DNA of 64,000 nt from Polyangiaceae bacterium (GTDB taxonomy: Bacteria; Myxococcota_A; Polyangia; Polyangiales; Polyangiaceae), in NCBI GenBank assembly GCA_022842465.1, contig JALHPN010000012.1, forward strand, positions 1 through 64,000, in the 5' to 3' direction. The notes beneath the pieces were generated by a model that saw only the letters and a list, made by a program, of their open reading frames with translations, made no database searches and was not told where the DNA came from. Shown here in pieces: positions 52,037 to 60,479 of this stretch. Within the stretch, counting starts at the first letter, position 1. Each line of letters begins with the position of its first letter. Both the position numbers and the translations under genes were made by a program.

Positions 52037-52618
52037 CTACGTCCGGGGCGGAGTGGCCGACGCCCAGAGGCTCGCCAGTTCGAGCTCGACCGCGTCGAAC
52101 GGCTCGGCCCTCACCATGGCCTCACCCTGGAACGTCCCCAGGAGGAGCCAGCGTGTCTCCACCCGTCGGAAGACCTCGAGCGTCCGGAGGAGCGGGTCGA
52201 CGAGCCAGGCGTGCGCGACACCGGCGTCGGCGTAGATCGGCATCTTCTCCGCGCGATCCGTCGCGGCCCTCGACGGGCTCAGGACCTCGCAGATCCAGTC
52301 GGGAACAGCTTCGAAGTACGCCGTCTCCGGAAGAGCCGGCATCGCCTCGACGCGCCAACCGCCGACGTCCGGCACGACGATGTCACCCGATCGGAAGTGC
52401 AACTCGGGCTCGTCGAGGATCCACCAGCCGCCGGGTCCGCCTCGACCGCGACTGAACGGAGGACTGAGCTCCCCCCCGAGCCTCGACGCCGCGAGCGCGT
52501 GCGCGGGCGCGGGCCGTGGGCTCGTGTGGAGCACGCCGTGCAAGATCTCGGCGACCACATGGGCCGGCGCCGCGAGGACATCGTCGTACGTGGCACGCCG
52601 CCGCGCGCGATCGGCCAT
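52037..52618 (-). CDS. Uma2-family protein (restriction-endonuclease-like fold), intact copy
   Basis: 193 aa. The core reads WILDEPELHFRSGDIVVPDVGGWR, then DWICEVLSPSRAATDRAEKMPIYADAGVAHAWLVDP, with Asp/Glu/Lys residues in PD-(D/E)xK-like positions. Uma2 proteins (DUF820) are abundant in some lineages, and the biological role is not established. The ATG at 52618 is 6 nt after a TACGGT element. It ends 3 nt from the convergent DNA glycosylase gene. Two broken relatives lie at 36863-37297 and 60480-61057. Confidence 0.85.
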   Translation of the reverse strand: MADRARRRATYDDVLAAPAHVVAEILHGVLHTSPRPAPAHALAASRLGGELSPPFSRGRGGPGGWWILDEPELHFRSGDIVVPDVGGWRVEAMPALPETAYFEAVPDWICEVLSPSRAATDRAEKMPIYADAGVAHAWLVDPLLRTLEVFRRVETRWLLLGTFQGEAMVRAEPFDAVELELASLWASATPPRT

Positions 52619-52624
52619 GGGAAG

Positions 52625-52630
52625 ACCGTA
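52625..52630 (-). promoter_or_regulatory. TACGGT -10-like hexamer
   Basis: Ends 6 nt before the Uma2 ATG at 52618 on the minus strand. Confidence 0.4.
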
Positions 52631-52651
52631 CCACGCGATCCCGAGGCGCGC

Positions 52652-53365
52652 TCAGCCCCGCCTGCGGAGCTCCCACATCTGGCGGAGCATCTCGCTCCCG
52701 TGCTTCACGGGCCGCACCGTCGACGCACGCTTCGACTCCTCGAGCGTCACCGGGAGCTCCACGATCGTCTCGCCGGCGCGCTCGGCGGCGTGGCACAGCT
52801 CCGTCGTGTAGAAGAAGCCGCGCGACTCGACCCGCGGGGCGATCTCGGCCGCGAGGTCGAGCCGCACGAAGACGCTCCCCTGCGAGTCGCCGACGCGCAT
52901 CCCGAGGAGCGCGCGCCGCGCGAGGCGGTACGCCTGGCTCATCGCCCAGCGCTGCGCCCCGCGGCCGACGGCGCTGTCCGGGTGGGCCTTCGATCCCATG
53001 AGGATCCGCGAGGAGCCGCGCTCGAGGTGCATGGTCGCGGCGTCGAGATCCGAGAACCCGAAGGGGAGATCGGCCGCGGTCAGCACGGCCCACGTCGTCT
53101 CCGACGGTCCGTGCTTCGCGAGCGCCTCGACGAAACCACGGTGATACGCATGGCCGATCCCGGCGCGGTCCTCCTTGAAGGCCGCCACCCCGTCGTGCTT
53201 CGCGAGCTCCTGCGCGATCGTCCACGAGGTATCGCGGCTCCCGTTCTCGAGGAGGAGGATCTCGGCGCCCTCGAATCGCCCGAGATGGTCTCGGAGCCGT
53301 GCCACGTTGGCCGCGAGCACCGTCTGCTCGTTGTGGACGGGCAGGAAGTAGACGAGCTTCGACAT
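52652..53365 (-). CDS. Glycosyltransferase family 2
   Basis: 237 aa from the ATG at 53365. N-terminal LVYFLPVHNEQTVLAANV, ILLLENGSRDTSWTI, and VLTAADLPFGFSDLDAA in place of the usual DxD (here AADLP). A basic loop (MGSKAHPDSAVGRGAQRW) and YTTELCHAAERAGETIVELPVTLEE follow, as in DPM-like transferases. It stands alone on the minus strand, divergent from the paralogous polytopic protein gene; both have start-proximal TANNNT elements. Confidence 0.85.
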   Translation of the reverse strand: MSKLVYFLPVHNEQTVLAANVARLRDHLGRFEGAEILLLENGSRDTSWTIAQELAKHDGVAAFKEDRAGIGHAYHRGFVEALAKHGPSETTWAVLTAADLPFGFSDLDAATMHLERGSSRILMGSKAHPDSAVGRGAQRWAMSQAYRLARRALLGMRVGDSQGSVFVRLDLAAEIAPRVESRGFFYTTELCHAAERAGETIVELPVTLEESKRASTVRPVKHGSEMLRQMWELRRRG

Positions 53366-53379
53366 CGTCGGTGCCGGGC

Positions 53380-53385
53380 ACTCTA
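53380..53385 (-). promoter_or_regulatory. TAGAGT -10-like hexamer
   Basis: Ends 14 nt before the ATG at 53365. TAGAGT is also the -10 of phoB. Confidence 0.4.
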
Positions 53386-53419
53386 CCTCATGTCGCGGCT
53401 CGGGATCCCGCCTCTGGTG

Positions 53420-53425
53420 TATGCT
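53420..53425 (+). promoter_or_regulatory. TATGCT -10-like hexamer
   Basis: Ends 10 nt before the ATG at 53436, which supports that start over the in-frame upstream codon at 53421. Confidence 0.45.
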
Positions 53426-53435
53426 CCGGCGCCTC

Positions 53436-55052
53436 ATGACGGGGAGCACCACGGCGCATGCGCTCATCGCGGTGGCGAGGCGGAACCCGGTCTTCGCGGC
53501 CGCCTTTGCGGCGTTCGTCCTCTGGGCGTACTGGCTCTCCGCGAAGGCGCCGCTCGGCCCCGGACAGGACCAGCACTACCACCTGATGAGCGCGTCCATC
53601 ACGGCCCGCTGGTGGCTGGGCGACGGGAATGTCCGTGCGCTCTACAAGTTCATCAACCCCCTCGACGCGAACACGTTCGTCTACACGTTCCTGTTCCCGT
53701 TCGAAGCGGCGCTCGGCCCGCTGAACGCTTGGCGTGTCGGCTTCACGACGCTGTACTTCGTGGGCTACCCGCTCGCGTGCCTCGTGGCGCTCCGCCTCCT
53801 CCGGCGGCCACTCTGGGGAGCGCTCCTCGCGTTCCCCATGGCGTACGTGAAGAGCTGGTCGCAGGGCGGCTACATGCCCTTCATCTCCGCCGCGCCGTTC
53901 TTCGTCCTCGCGATCGCGCTCATGCACCGGCTCCTCGAGGACCGGACCGTCCGCCGGAGCCAAATGGCATGGCTCATGGCGGTAACCTCGCTCGCCTTCG
54001 TCGCTCATGCGCACGTCTTCACGTGGCTCATGGTGATCCTGGCGACCTTCACGCTCGTCGTGCTCGTGCGAGAGCTCTTCCTCGGTGTCCCTCAGCGCGG
54101 CGTCGCGGCCGTGCGCTCCGCGTTCTGGCTCGGGACGCGTGCCCTGGTCGTCGTTCTCCCGTCCCTAGCGTTTTTCGGATCCTGGTACTGGCGCACGCAC
54201 AACGGTGCGGACGCCGCGCACGGAACGGTCAAGTGGGAGGCCGTCCACACGACCTTCTACGACAAGCACTTGAACTTCATCGCGGGCCTGGTCCACGTCA
54301 AGAAGGACGAAGAGTACGGCTGGCTCGCGGTCCTCATGGCGGTCGCGCTCAGCCTCTTCCTCCTCTCGGGACGACGTGAGCGACGCGAGCTGCCGACGCC
54401 CGAGATCGCGATCACGCTGTCGTTCATCTCGTTCTTCGCTCTCCCTTCCGGCATCGGTCACCAATCACTCGGGTTCCGGCACGTCGACTTCGTCGCGTGG
54501 CTCCTGCCGCTCGTCGTCATCCCTGCGATCCCGCGCTCGCGCGTACGCGCAGGGTTCGTGCTCGTCGTGACGCTGGTGTTCTCGTGGGCGCGCTTCGACT
54601 GGCTCGCGATGCACATGATCGATCTCCAGAAGGAGCTCGCCGGCCTGATGCAGATGGCAAAGCCGTGTCCAGAGCCGAATCAGGAGCTCGCGTACGTGAC
54701 GATCGCTCCGAGCTCCGAGGTCTGGCACGGGATGGCGCTCCACCAGGCGCACGAGACCTATGCTGCGATCTGTCAGCTCGACACGCCCGTCTATGATCCT
54801 ACCGAATACCCGCACAACCTCCTTCCCGTCCGCTACCGAGGGAAGCCGCCGGCCCCGGTCACCGTTCTCGTGAACAACACCGGTTGGTGGACGCATCCGA
54901 AGCTCTTCGAGAAGTTCGACCTCGTGATGGTGCGGGGCTGGAAGCCGAGTCCGCACGAGCTCGAAGAGGCGTCGAAGGTGGGCATGCGCATCCGCGTGTG
55001 GAAGGAGTGGCAGCTCTGGGCGAAGAAGCCCGACCTCTCCAAGGTGCCCTGA
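53436..55052 (+). CDS. Polytopic membrane protein, paralogue of 39205-40803
   Basis: 538 aa from the ATG at 53436. About ten transmembrane helices in the same order as the 532-aa protein at 39205-40803, with matching blocks [47 protein letters not shown] and [13 protein letters not shown], and the C-terminal [23 protein letters not shown]. The two genes lie 14 kb apart with different neighbours. It is followed 2 nt after its stop by an acyltransferase gene. Probably a GT-C-like transferase or polymer-modifying enzyme; inference only. Confidence 0.75.
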   Translation: MTGSTTAHALIAVARRNPVFAAAFAAFVLWAYWLSAKAPLGPGQDQHYHLMSASITARWWLGDGNVRALYKFINPLDANTFVYTFLFPFEAALGPLNAWRVGFTTLYFVGYPLACLVALRLLRRPLWGALLAFPMAYVKSWSQGGYMPFISAAPFFVLAIALMHRLLEDRTVRRSQMAWLMAVTSLAFVAHAHVFTWLMVILATFTLVVLVRELFLGVPQRGVAAVRSAFWLGTRALVVVLPSLAFFGSWYWRTHNGADAAHGTVKWEAVHTTFYDKHLNFIAGLVHVKKDEEYGWLAVLMAVALSLFLLSGRRERRELPTPEIAITLSFISFFALPSGIGHQSLGFRHVDFVAWLLPLVVIPAIPRSRVRAGFVLVVTLVFSWARFDWLAMHMIDLQKELAGLMQMAKPCPEPNQELAYVTIAPSSEVWHGMALHQAHETYAAICQLDTPVYDPTEYPHNLLPVRYRGKPPAPVTVLVNNTGWWTHPKLFEKFDLVMVRGWKPSPHELEEASKVGMRIRVWKEWQLWAKKPDLSKVP

Positions 55053-55054
55053 CG

Positions 55055-55633
55055 ATGAGCGACCCCGACGACGATCTCCTCCCTTTCGCGCGCGCGAGCC
55101 AGGACCTCACCGGGCCGGCCGACGAGGTCGACACGTTCCGGCGGCTCGTCCGCGGGGTACGCCGCCTCCTGGTCGACAAGCGCACGAAGTTCGCGCGCGT
55201 CCTGCCCTTCGGGGACTACTTCGTCGACCGCTGGGACAAGGCGAAGCTCCTCGGCTTCGGGGAGGGGACGAACGTCTACGACTCGTGCCTCGTCCTCGGC
55301 GACGTGAAGGTCGGCAAGCGCTGCTGGATCGGCCCCTTCACGATCCTCGACGGATCGGGCGGCCTCGAGATCGGAGACGACTGCACCATCTCCGCGGGCG
55401 TCCACGTCTACTCGCACGACAACGTCGCGCAGACGCTGGATCCGTCGCGGCCGATCGAGCGATCGCCGGTGAAGATCGGATCGAACGTGTACCTCGGGCC
55501 CCACGCGATCGTCGCGCGCGGGGTGACGATCGGGGACCGCGTCGTCGTGGGGGCGCACTCGCTCGTGAAGGACGACGTGGCGAGCGGGATGAAGGTCGCG
55601 GGGATCCCCGCGAGGGTCATCGGCGCGGTCTAG
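55055..55633 (+). CDS. Left-handed beta-helix (hexapeptide-repeat) acyltransferase
   Basis: 192 aa. Hexapeptide repeats cover about 75-185 ([61 protein letters not shown], then a terminal [10 protein letters not shown]). The layout resembles maltose/galactoside acetyltransferases. It could be the N-acetyltransferase of a diamino-sugar route (WbpD/WlbB-like role), but the sequence is closer to O-acetyltransferases. ATG 2 nt after the paralogue gene stop, so cotranscription is likely. Confidence 0.88.
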   Translation: MSDPDDDLLPFARASQDLTGPADEVDTFRRLVRGVRRLLVDKRTKFARVLPFGDYFVDRWDKAKLLGFGEGTNVYDSCLVLGDVKVGKRCWIGPFTILDGSGGLEIGDDCTISAGVHVYSHDNVAQTLDPSRPIERSPVKIGSNVYLGPHAIVARGVTIGDRVVVGAHSLVKDDVASGMKVAGIPARVIGAV

Positions 55634-55662
55634 GCTCCTTGGGCAATGCTCGTTCGATCCGG

Positions 55663-55668
55663 TACACT
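55663..55668 (+). promoter_or_regulatory. TACACT -10-like hexamer
   Basis: Ends 14 nt before the ATG at 55683. Confidence 0.35.
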
Positions 55669-55682
55669 CCGTCAGCCAAGTC

Positions 55683-55964
55683 ATGAAACGACGACGGACC
55701 CCAGACGAGGCGACGGTCCGCGACGCGCGCGGGCGTGTCTGGACGGTGACGGTCACCGACGTCGACCAAGACGACGACCTCATGCCTTGGCTCGACATGA
55801 CGCCCGACGAGCGGGTCGCGCTCATCGGCGAGTGCGTGCTCGACGGACTACGCACGAAGGGAAAACGTGGAGTTCCCCGACTTCGAAGAGTTCATCGCGT
55901 CACTCAACGCGCATCGCGTTCGCTACCTCATCGTGGGAGCGTACGCAGTCGGCTTCCACGCTAG
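55683..55964 (+). CDS. Small protein upstream of nucleotidyltransferase (possible antitoxin)
   Basis: 93 aa. It starts MKRRRTPDEATVRDARGRVW and has an acidic middle (DVDQDDDLMPWLDMTPDERVALIGECVLDGL). The last ~32 residues overlap the start of the nucleotidyltransferase gene in another frame and are basic. The arrangement (short gene, then an MNT/AbiEii-like gene) resembles a toxin-antitoxin pair. I recognise no named antitoxin family, so the role is from context. Confidence 0.5.
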   Translation: MKRRRTPDEATVRDARGRVWTVTVTDVDQDDDLMPWLDMTPDERVALIGECVLDGLRTKGKRGVPRLRRVHRVTQRASRSLPHRGSVRSRLPR

Positions 55965-56397
55965 ACCGCGCGCGACGAAGGACATCGACGTCCTGGTCGA
56001 TCGGACGCCCGCGAACGCTCGACGTGTCGTTGCGACCCTCCGGGATTTTCTCGGCGCGTCCGCACCCAACATCACCGAGGCGAAGCTCCGGGATCCTCGA
56101 ACCCTGATCGTCCTCGGCGTGCCGCCGGTTCGCATCGACGTCCTGACGAGCATCGACGGAGTCCTCTCCTTCGCGGCCGCATGGAAGCGCCGCGCCGAAG
56201 GGCGTTATGGCGCCACGCCGACGTACTTCCTGTCCCTTTCGGATCTGATCGCAGCCAAGGCCGCGACCGGCCGGCCCCAGGACCTCGCCGATCTCGACGT
56301 CCTCCAGCGCGTCGCCGCTCGTACTACGCCCCCTCGGCGGCCGACGAAGGCTCGGGCTCCGCGAGCGGCTCGCGCTTCAAGGCCAGGTAGGGGATGA
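55867..56397 (+). CDS. AbiEii/DUF6036-like nucleotidyltransferase
   Basis: 176 aa from the GTG at 55867. DNA-polymerase-beta-type nucleotidyltransferase motifs: VRYLIVGAYAVGFHARPRAT, the metal-binding DxD in KDIDVLVDR, and the third carboxylate in VRIDVLT. The C-terminal LSDLIAAKAATGRPQDLADL is typical of AbiEii-related proteins, which modify tRNA ends as toxins. It overlaps the preceding small gene by 98 nt and the convergent flippase-like gene by 74 nt. Confidence 0.78.
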   Translation: MEFPDFEEFIASLNAHRVRYLIVGAYAVGFHARPRATKDIDVLVDRTPANARRVVATLRDFLGASAPNITEAKLRDPRTLIVLGVPPVRIDVLTSIDGVLSFAAAWKRRAEGRYGATPTYFLSLSDLIAAKAATGRPQDLADLDVLQRVAARTTPPRRPTKARAPRAARASRPGRG

Positions 56398-57331
56398 AGC
56401 CGAGGAGGTACGGCGCGATCGTGCCGAGCAGGTAGACGTTGAACACCGTCGCGCCGCCGGAGAGGCCGATCGCGTCGAAGAGCTTGTCGAACGCGACGTG
56501 CCCGACCCCGAGGCCGGAGGGCGAGATCGGGAGGATGAGCGTCATGATGCCGAGCGGGTAGACCGTCGCCATCTCGCCGAAGCCGACGTCGTGGCCGATG
56601 AGGGCGCGGACGAGGACGGTGAAGAACCCGATCCCGAGCGCGTGGATCCCGAGCGAGAAGACCAGCGCGCGGACGAGCGTCCCCGGCGCCGCCGAGACGA
56701 GCCGGAGGGCGGAGACGACCTGGCCGAGGAGCTTCGCGAGCTTCGACGTGCCAGAGGTGTACATCGCGATCTTCGCGCCCGCCTTGTTCATGACGAGGAG
56801 GAAGAGCGCGAGGCCCACCGCCGTCCCCACCCCGAGGGCGACCACGCTCACGGCGAGCGGGCGCATCAGCGGCCGCGACCAGATCTCCTCGCCGCGGACG
56901 AGGACGACCGCGCTCCCGAAGAGCACGAGCCCGATGAGGCCGAGGAGCCGCTCGAGGAACACGATGAGCAGGATCGTCGGTCGCGCCTCGGGCTTCGCGT
57001 CCCGCGCCACGTAGAGCGCCTTGACGACGTCGCCACCCACGTTCCCGGGGATGACCACGTTGAAGAACAGCGCCGACAGCTGCAGCTGGAGGAGGCGACC
57101 GAAGCGAGGCCGCACGTCCACGAGCGTCAGCAGCGTCCGCCAGCGGAGCGTCCCGAGCAGGGTGGCGAAGACGAAGACCGCGAGATCCATCGCCACCAGC
57201 GTGGGCGACCGGAGCATCTGGCGGAGCGCGCCGAAATCGAGGTTCCCCGAGCGGACGAGCCACGTGAGGAGCACGACGGCGACCGTGACCTTGGCCCCGA
57301 AGAGCACCAGATTCTTCGCGCGCCCGCTCAC
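56324..57331 (-). CDS. AglD/MprF-type integral membrane protein (LPG_synthase_TM)
   Basis: 335 aa, about eight transmembrane helices. Motifs FNVVIPGNVGGDVVKALYVA and LFLERLLGLIGLVLFGSA (the latter near residue 125) and LILPISPSGLGVGHVAF match the UPF0104/AglD family, which includes the flippase half of lysyl-PG synthase and archaeal glycan enzymes. It may move a lipid-linked sugar across the membrane. GTG start at 57331. The C-terminal tail (REPLAEPEPSSAAEGA) overlaps the convergent nucleotidyltransferase gene. Confidence 0.87.
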   Translation of the reverse strand: MSGRAKNLVLFGAKVTVAVVLLTWLVRSGNLDFGALRQMLRSPTLVAMDLAVFVFATLLGTLRWRTLLTLVDVRPRFGRLLQLQLSALFFNVVIPGNVGGDVVKALYVARDAKPEARPTILLIVFLERLLGLIGLVLFGSAVVLVRGEEIWSRPLMRPLAVSVVALGVGTAVGLALFLLVMNKAGAKIAMYTSGTSKLAKLLGQVVSALRLVSAAPGTLVRALVFSLGIHALGIGFFTVLVRALIGHDVGFGEMATVYPLGIMTLILPISPSGLGVGHVAFDKLFDAIGLSGGATVFNVYLLGTIAPYLLGFIPYLALKREPLAEPEPSSAAEGA

Positions 57332-57401
57332 GTCCGGGCATTACCAGGGGCCGCCGGCGCTGGCAAAGCCTGCCGCGCTCGCCGGGGTCGACGCCCGAAG
57401 G

Positions 57402-57407
57402 TAGAGT
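57402..57407 (+). promoter_or_regulatory. TAGAGT -10-like hexamer
   Basis: Ends 6 nt before the ATG at 57414. Confidence 0.4.
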
Positions 57408-57413
57408 TCGAGG

Positions 57414-57614
57414 ATGGACAGCGTCGTCGACCTCGGCAATCCGCAGAGCGAGCCCACCGACGAGGAGCTGACGGCCCTGTCGGCGCGGGCGTTCGAGGGC
57501 GTCCGTGCCTCTCACGAGGCCGTCCTCCGCCGGCTTCGAGGCCGAATCGCCGAGGAGCGCGCAGCGGCCCTGCTCGCCCTCGCGGAGGCGAGCGCGCCTC
57601 CGGCAGCGCGATGA
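57414..57614 (+). CDS. Small acidic-helical protein, probable partner of zeta-like toxin
   Basis: 66 aa, predicted fully helical (EELTALSARAFEGVRASHEAVLRRL, then RIAEERAAALLALAEA). Its TGA overlaps the ATG of the zeta-like gene by 4 nt (57611-57614), the usual order antitoxin then toxin. It has no DNA-binding motif I can name. The call as an antitoxin is from context. Confidence 0.6.
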   Translation: MDSVVDLGNPQSEPTDEELTALSARAFEGVRASHEAVLRRLRGRIAEERAAALLALAEASAPPAAR

Positions 57615-58234
57615 GGCCGGTCCTTCTCGTCATCGCCGGGCCGAACGGTGCCGGGAAGACGACCGTCACGACGAAGCTGCGCGAGGAGCGCTGGAGCGAG
57701 GGGGTCGAGTACCTGAACCCGGACGAGATCGCGCGCGATCGCTTCGGCGACTGGAACTCGCCTCGGGCCGTGCTCGACGCAGCGCGTTGGACCGAGGAGC
57801 GTCGCGAGGAGCTCCTGCGCGCGGGCTCGGGGATCGCTTTCGAGACGGTGCTCTCGACGTTCGGCAAGGTGGACTTCGTTCGGCGCGCCAAGGAGGCCGG
57901 CTACTTCGTCCGCGTCTTCTTCGTCGGCACCTCCGACCCACGCATCAACGCCGCGCGCGTCGCGGGCCGTGTCATGGCGGGCGGACACACCGTGCCCATC
58001 GAGAAGATCGTCAGCCGCTACGTCGGCTCGATGGCGAATCTCTCGCCGATCATCCGCCTCGCCGACCGGGTCTACGTCTACGACAACTCCGTCGACGGCG
58101 AGTCCGCGCGCCTCTCCGCGAGGACGGAGGACGGGCTCTTGCGGAAGATCTACGGGCCCCTGCCGGAGTGGGTGGGCGAAGCCGTGCTGTCGCTCGCGAG
58201 GCATCCCGCCTTCGTGGACGGACGAGACGCGTAG
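57611..58234 (+). CDS. Zeta-toxin-family P-loop kinase
   Basis: 207 aa. Walker A GPNGAGKTT at residues 10-18; LNPDEIARDRFGDW in the position of the zeta substrate-binding region; GIAFETVLSTF and VRVFFVGTSDPRINAARVAGRVMAGGHTVP typical of zeta-like ATPases that phosphorylate UDP-GlcNAc or other small substrates. The related toxins deplete UDP-GlcNAc, which is the precursor used by the neighbouring genes. It is coupled to the small gene before it. Confidence 0.85.
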   Translation: MRPVLLVIAGPNGAGKTTVTTKLREERWSEGVEYLNPDEIARDRFGDWNSPRAVLDAARWTEERREELLRAGSGIAFETVLSTFGKVDFVRRAKEAGYFVRVFFVGTSDPRINAARVAGRVMAGGHTVPIEKIVSRYVGSMANLSPIIRLADRVYVYDNSVDGESARLSARTEDGLLRKIYGPLPEWVGEAVLSLARHPAFVDGRDA

Positions 58235-58283
58235 CCCTCGCGGGCCCGCGCGCCGGTTGTGGCGCGAAAGCGTGGTTTTCGCT

Positions 58284-59414
58284 ATGAACGAGGCCCCCAT
58301 GCCCGTTCCCTTCATCGACCTCTCGCGGCTGGTCTCGCGCATCCGCGAAGACGTGCTCCCCGCCTGGACCGAGTGCCTCGACAAGTGCGAGTTCGTGGGC
58401 GGCCCCCGCGTCGCCACGCTCGAGAAGAAGCTCGCCACCACGCTCGGCGTCCCCCACGTCGTCTCGTGCGCGAACGGCACCGACGCCGTCCTCGTCGCGC
58501 TCCAGGCCGTCGGCGTGAAGCGGGGGATGAAGGTCGCGCTCCCGAACCTCACGTTCTGGGCGACGTTCGAGGCGGTCGCGCAGCTCGGGGCGATCCCCGT
58601 CCTCGTCGACGTGAACGAGACGGACCTCCAGCTCGACCTCGATCAGCTGAAGTCCGCCTACGACGCGCACCGCTTCGACGCCGTCATCATGGTCCACCTC
58701 TACGGCTGGACGTCGGCGCGGCTCGGCGAGATCCGTGCGTTCTGCAAGGAGCGCAAGCTCCCCCTCGTGGAGGACGGCGCGCAGTGCTTCGGCGTCGAGA
58801 CGTGCGGCGAGCCCGTCCTCGCCGCGAGCCAGATCGCGACGCTCTCGTTCTACCCGGCGAAGGTCGTCGGCGGCGCCATGGACGGCGGCGCGGTGACGAT
58901 GGCGTCGGCGGAGCACGAGAAGTTCGTCCGCTCGATCTGCAACCACGGCCGCTCGGACCACTACTCGTATGCCCACGTCGGCTGGAACTCGCGCATGGGC
59001 GGGATCAACGCCGCCTTCCTGAACCGCGTCATGGACGAGGTCCCCGCGATCATGGAGTCGCGCCGGAAGGGCGCCGCCTTCTACCGGGCCCGCCTCGCCG
59101 ATCAGAAGAAGATCCGCGTCTACGGCCCGCCGGACGGGGTCGTGGAGAACGGGTACCTGAACGTCCTCACCGTCGAGGGAAAGAAGGGGCAGGAGGTCGT
59201 CGACGCCTTGAAGAAGGCGGGCATCGGCGCCGCGCGCACGTACCCCGAGACGATGGACGCGCAGCCGCCGGCGAAGGACGCCGGCACGATCGTGCACGGG
59301 GACATGAAGGTCTCCCGCGCGATGTGCGAGCGCGTCGTCAACCTTCCGCTCTTCTACGGCATCCGTGAAGACGAGTGCGAGCAGGCCGTGCGCGCCCTCC
59401 TCGAGGTGATCTGA
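58284..59414 (+). CDS. DegT/DnrJ/EryC1-family sugar aminotransferase (second copy, WbpE-like)
   Basis: 376 aa. VPFIDLSRLVSRIREDVLPAW at the N-terminus, CANGTDAVLVALQAVGVK, LVEDGAQCFGVET, and the PLP-Lys in LSFYPAKVVGGAMDGGAV. RYPE-type C-terminal block is TYPETMDAQPP. It overlaps the Gfo/Idh/MocA gene (TGATG), so the pair should convert a 3-keto sugar nucleotide to the 3-amino form, as WbpB/WbpE do. It is distinct from the aminotransferase at 49816-50961, having a shorter and more WbpE-like sequence. Confidence 0.92.
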   Translation: MNEAPMPVPFIDLSRLVSRIREDVLPAWTECLDKCEFVGGPRVATLEKKLATTLGVPHVVSCANGTDAVLVALQAVGVKRGMKVALPNLTFWATFEAVAQLGAIPVLVDVNETDLQLDLDQLKSAYDAHRFDAVIMVHLYGWTSARLGEIRAFCKERKLPLVEDGAQCFGVETCGEPVLAASQIATLSFYPAKVVGGAMDGGAVTMASAEHEKFVRSICNHGRSDHYSYAHVGWNSRMGGINAAFLNRVMDEVPAIMESRRKGAAFYRARLADQKKIRVYGPPDGVVENGYLNVLTVEGKKGQEVVDALKKAGIGAARTYPETMDAQPPAKDAGTIVHGDMKVSRAMCERVVNLPLFYGIREDECEQAVRALLEVI

Positions 59415-60475
59415 TGGCTCCCGGAAATCGCGTGAAGATCATCCTCATCGGCCTCGGCCGGATGGGGCGGAACCACTTTCGCATCCTGAAGGACACGCCG
59501 GGCTTCGAGCTCGTGGCGGTGGTCGACGGGAAGGCGACGCCGCCTTCGCCCGCGGATCTCGGGGGCGCGAAGTTCGTGCGCGACGTCGCCGAGCTCGACG
59601 ACGCGTCCTACGACGCGGCCGTCATCGCGACGCCGACCGGGACGCACCACGCCGTCGCGCTCGGGCTCATCGCGAAGGGCAAGCACCTCCTCGTCGAGAA
59701 GCCGCTCGCCAGCACGTACGCGCAGGGCGCGGAGATCCTGGACGCGGCGCAGAAGAAGGGCATCAGGCTCGTCGTCGGCCACGTGGAGCGCTTCAATCCG
59801 GCGGTCCGGAAGCTCCGCGAGATCATCAAGGAGGGCTTCCTCGGGACGCCGATCCACTTCGCGTTCACGCGCGTCGGCGGGTACCCGGACACGCTCGTCC
59901 AGGGCAACAACGTCATCCTCGATCTCGCGGTGCACGACATCGACGTGCTCCGGAGCGTCGTCGGACCGCTCAAGCTCGAACACTCGATGTGCCACGTGAC
60001 GTGGCGCGAGGGGGTGTTCGACACGGCGGAGATCTTCCTCGCCTCCGCGAGCGGCGCGAGCGCCACGGTGCACGTGAACTGGATCACCCCGACGAAGATC
60101 CGCAGCATCCGCGTGACCGGCACGCGGGGCGTCTGCTTCGTCGACTACATCCTCCAGACCTGCGATCTCATGGGCGGGAGCCTCCTCAAGCAGGTGGAGC
60201 CGTCGAGCTCGAGCTTCGACATCATCCAGGAGCACTACCGCACGAGCGACAAGATCCAGTTCGGCGTGCAGAAGGTGGAGCCCCTGAAGGTGCAGGCGAT
60301 GCAGTTCCACCAGTTCTTGACCACGGGCGAGACCGGGGAGCTGTGCACGGGCCGGGACGCCCTCGCGGCCGTCCTCCTCGCGGAGCGCGCGGTCCAGGTC
60401 GAGCAGACCCGCACGAAGCCGAACTCGCTCCCTCCGATGGACAAGCTTCCGGCTCCCGACGACGACTGGATCTGA
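59414..60475 (+). CDS. Gfo/Idh/MocA-family dehydrogenase, UDP-GlcNAc 3-dehydrogenase type
   Basis: 353 aa. IILIGLGRMGRNHFRIL (NAD), LLVEKPLA (the EKP motif), VGHVERFNPAVRKL and VILDLAVHDIDVLR. The last two blocks are characteristic of UDP-N-acetylglucosamine 3-dehydrogenases. It would oxidise C3 of UDP-GlcNAc or its uronic acid with NAD+, giving the substrate for the coupled aminotransferase. Start ATG overlaps the preceding stop. A Glu/Ser-rich C-terminus of about 20 residues lies beyond the usual end. Confidence 0.88.
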   Translation: MAPGNRVKIILIGLGRMGRNHFRILKDTPGFELVAVVDGKATPPSPADLGGAKFVRDVAELDDASYDAAVIATPTGTHHAVALGLIAKGKHLLVEKPLASTYAQGAEILDAAQKKGIRLVVGHVERFNPAVRKLREIIKEGFLGTPIHFAFTRVGGYPDTLVQGNNVILDLAVHDIDVLRSVVGPLKLEHSMCHVTWREGVFDTAEIFLASASGASATVHVNWITPTKIRSIRVTGTRGVCFVDYILQTCDLMGGSLLKQVEPSSSSFDIIQEHYRTSDKIQFGVQKVEPLKVQAMQFHQFLTTGETGELCTGRDALAAVLLAERAVQVEQTRTKPNSLPPMDKLPAPDDDWI

Positions 60476-60479
60476 CGCG

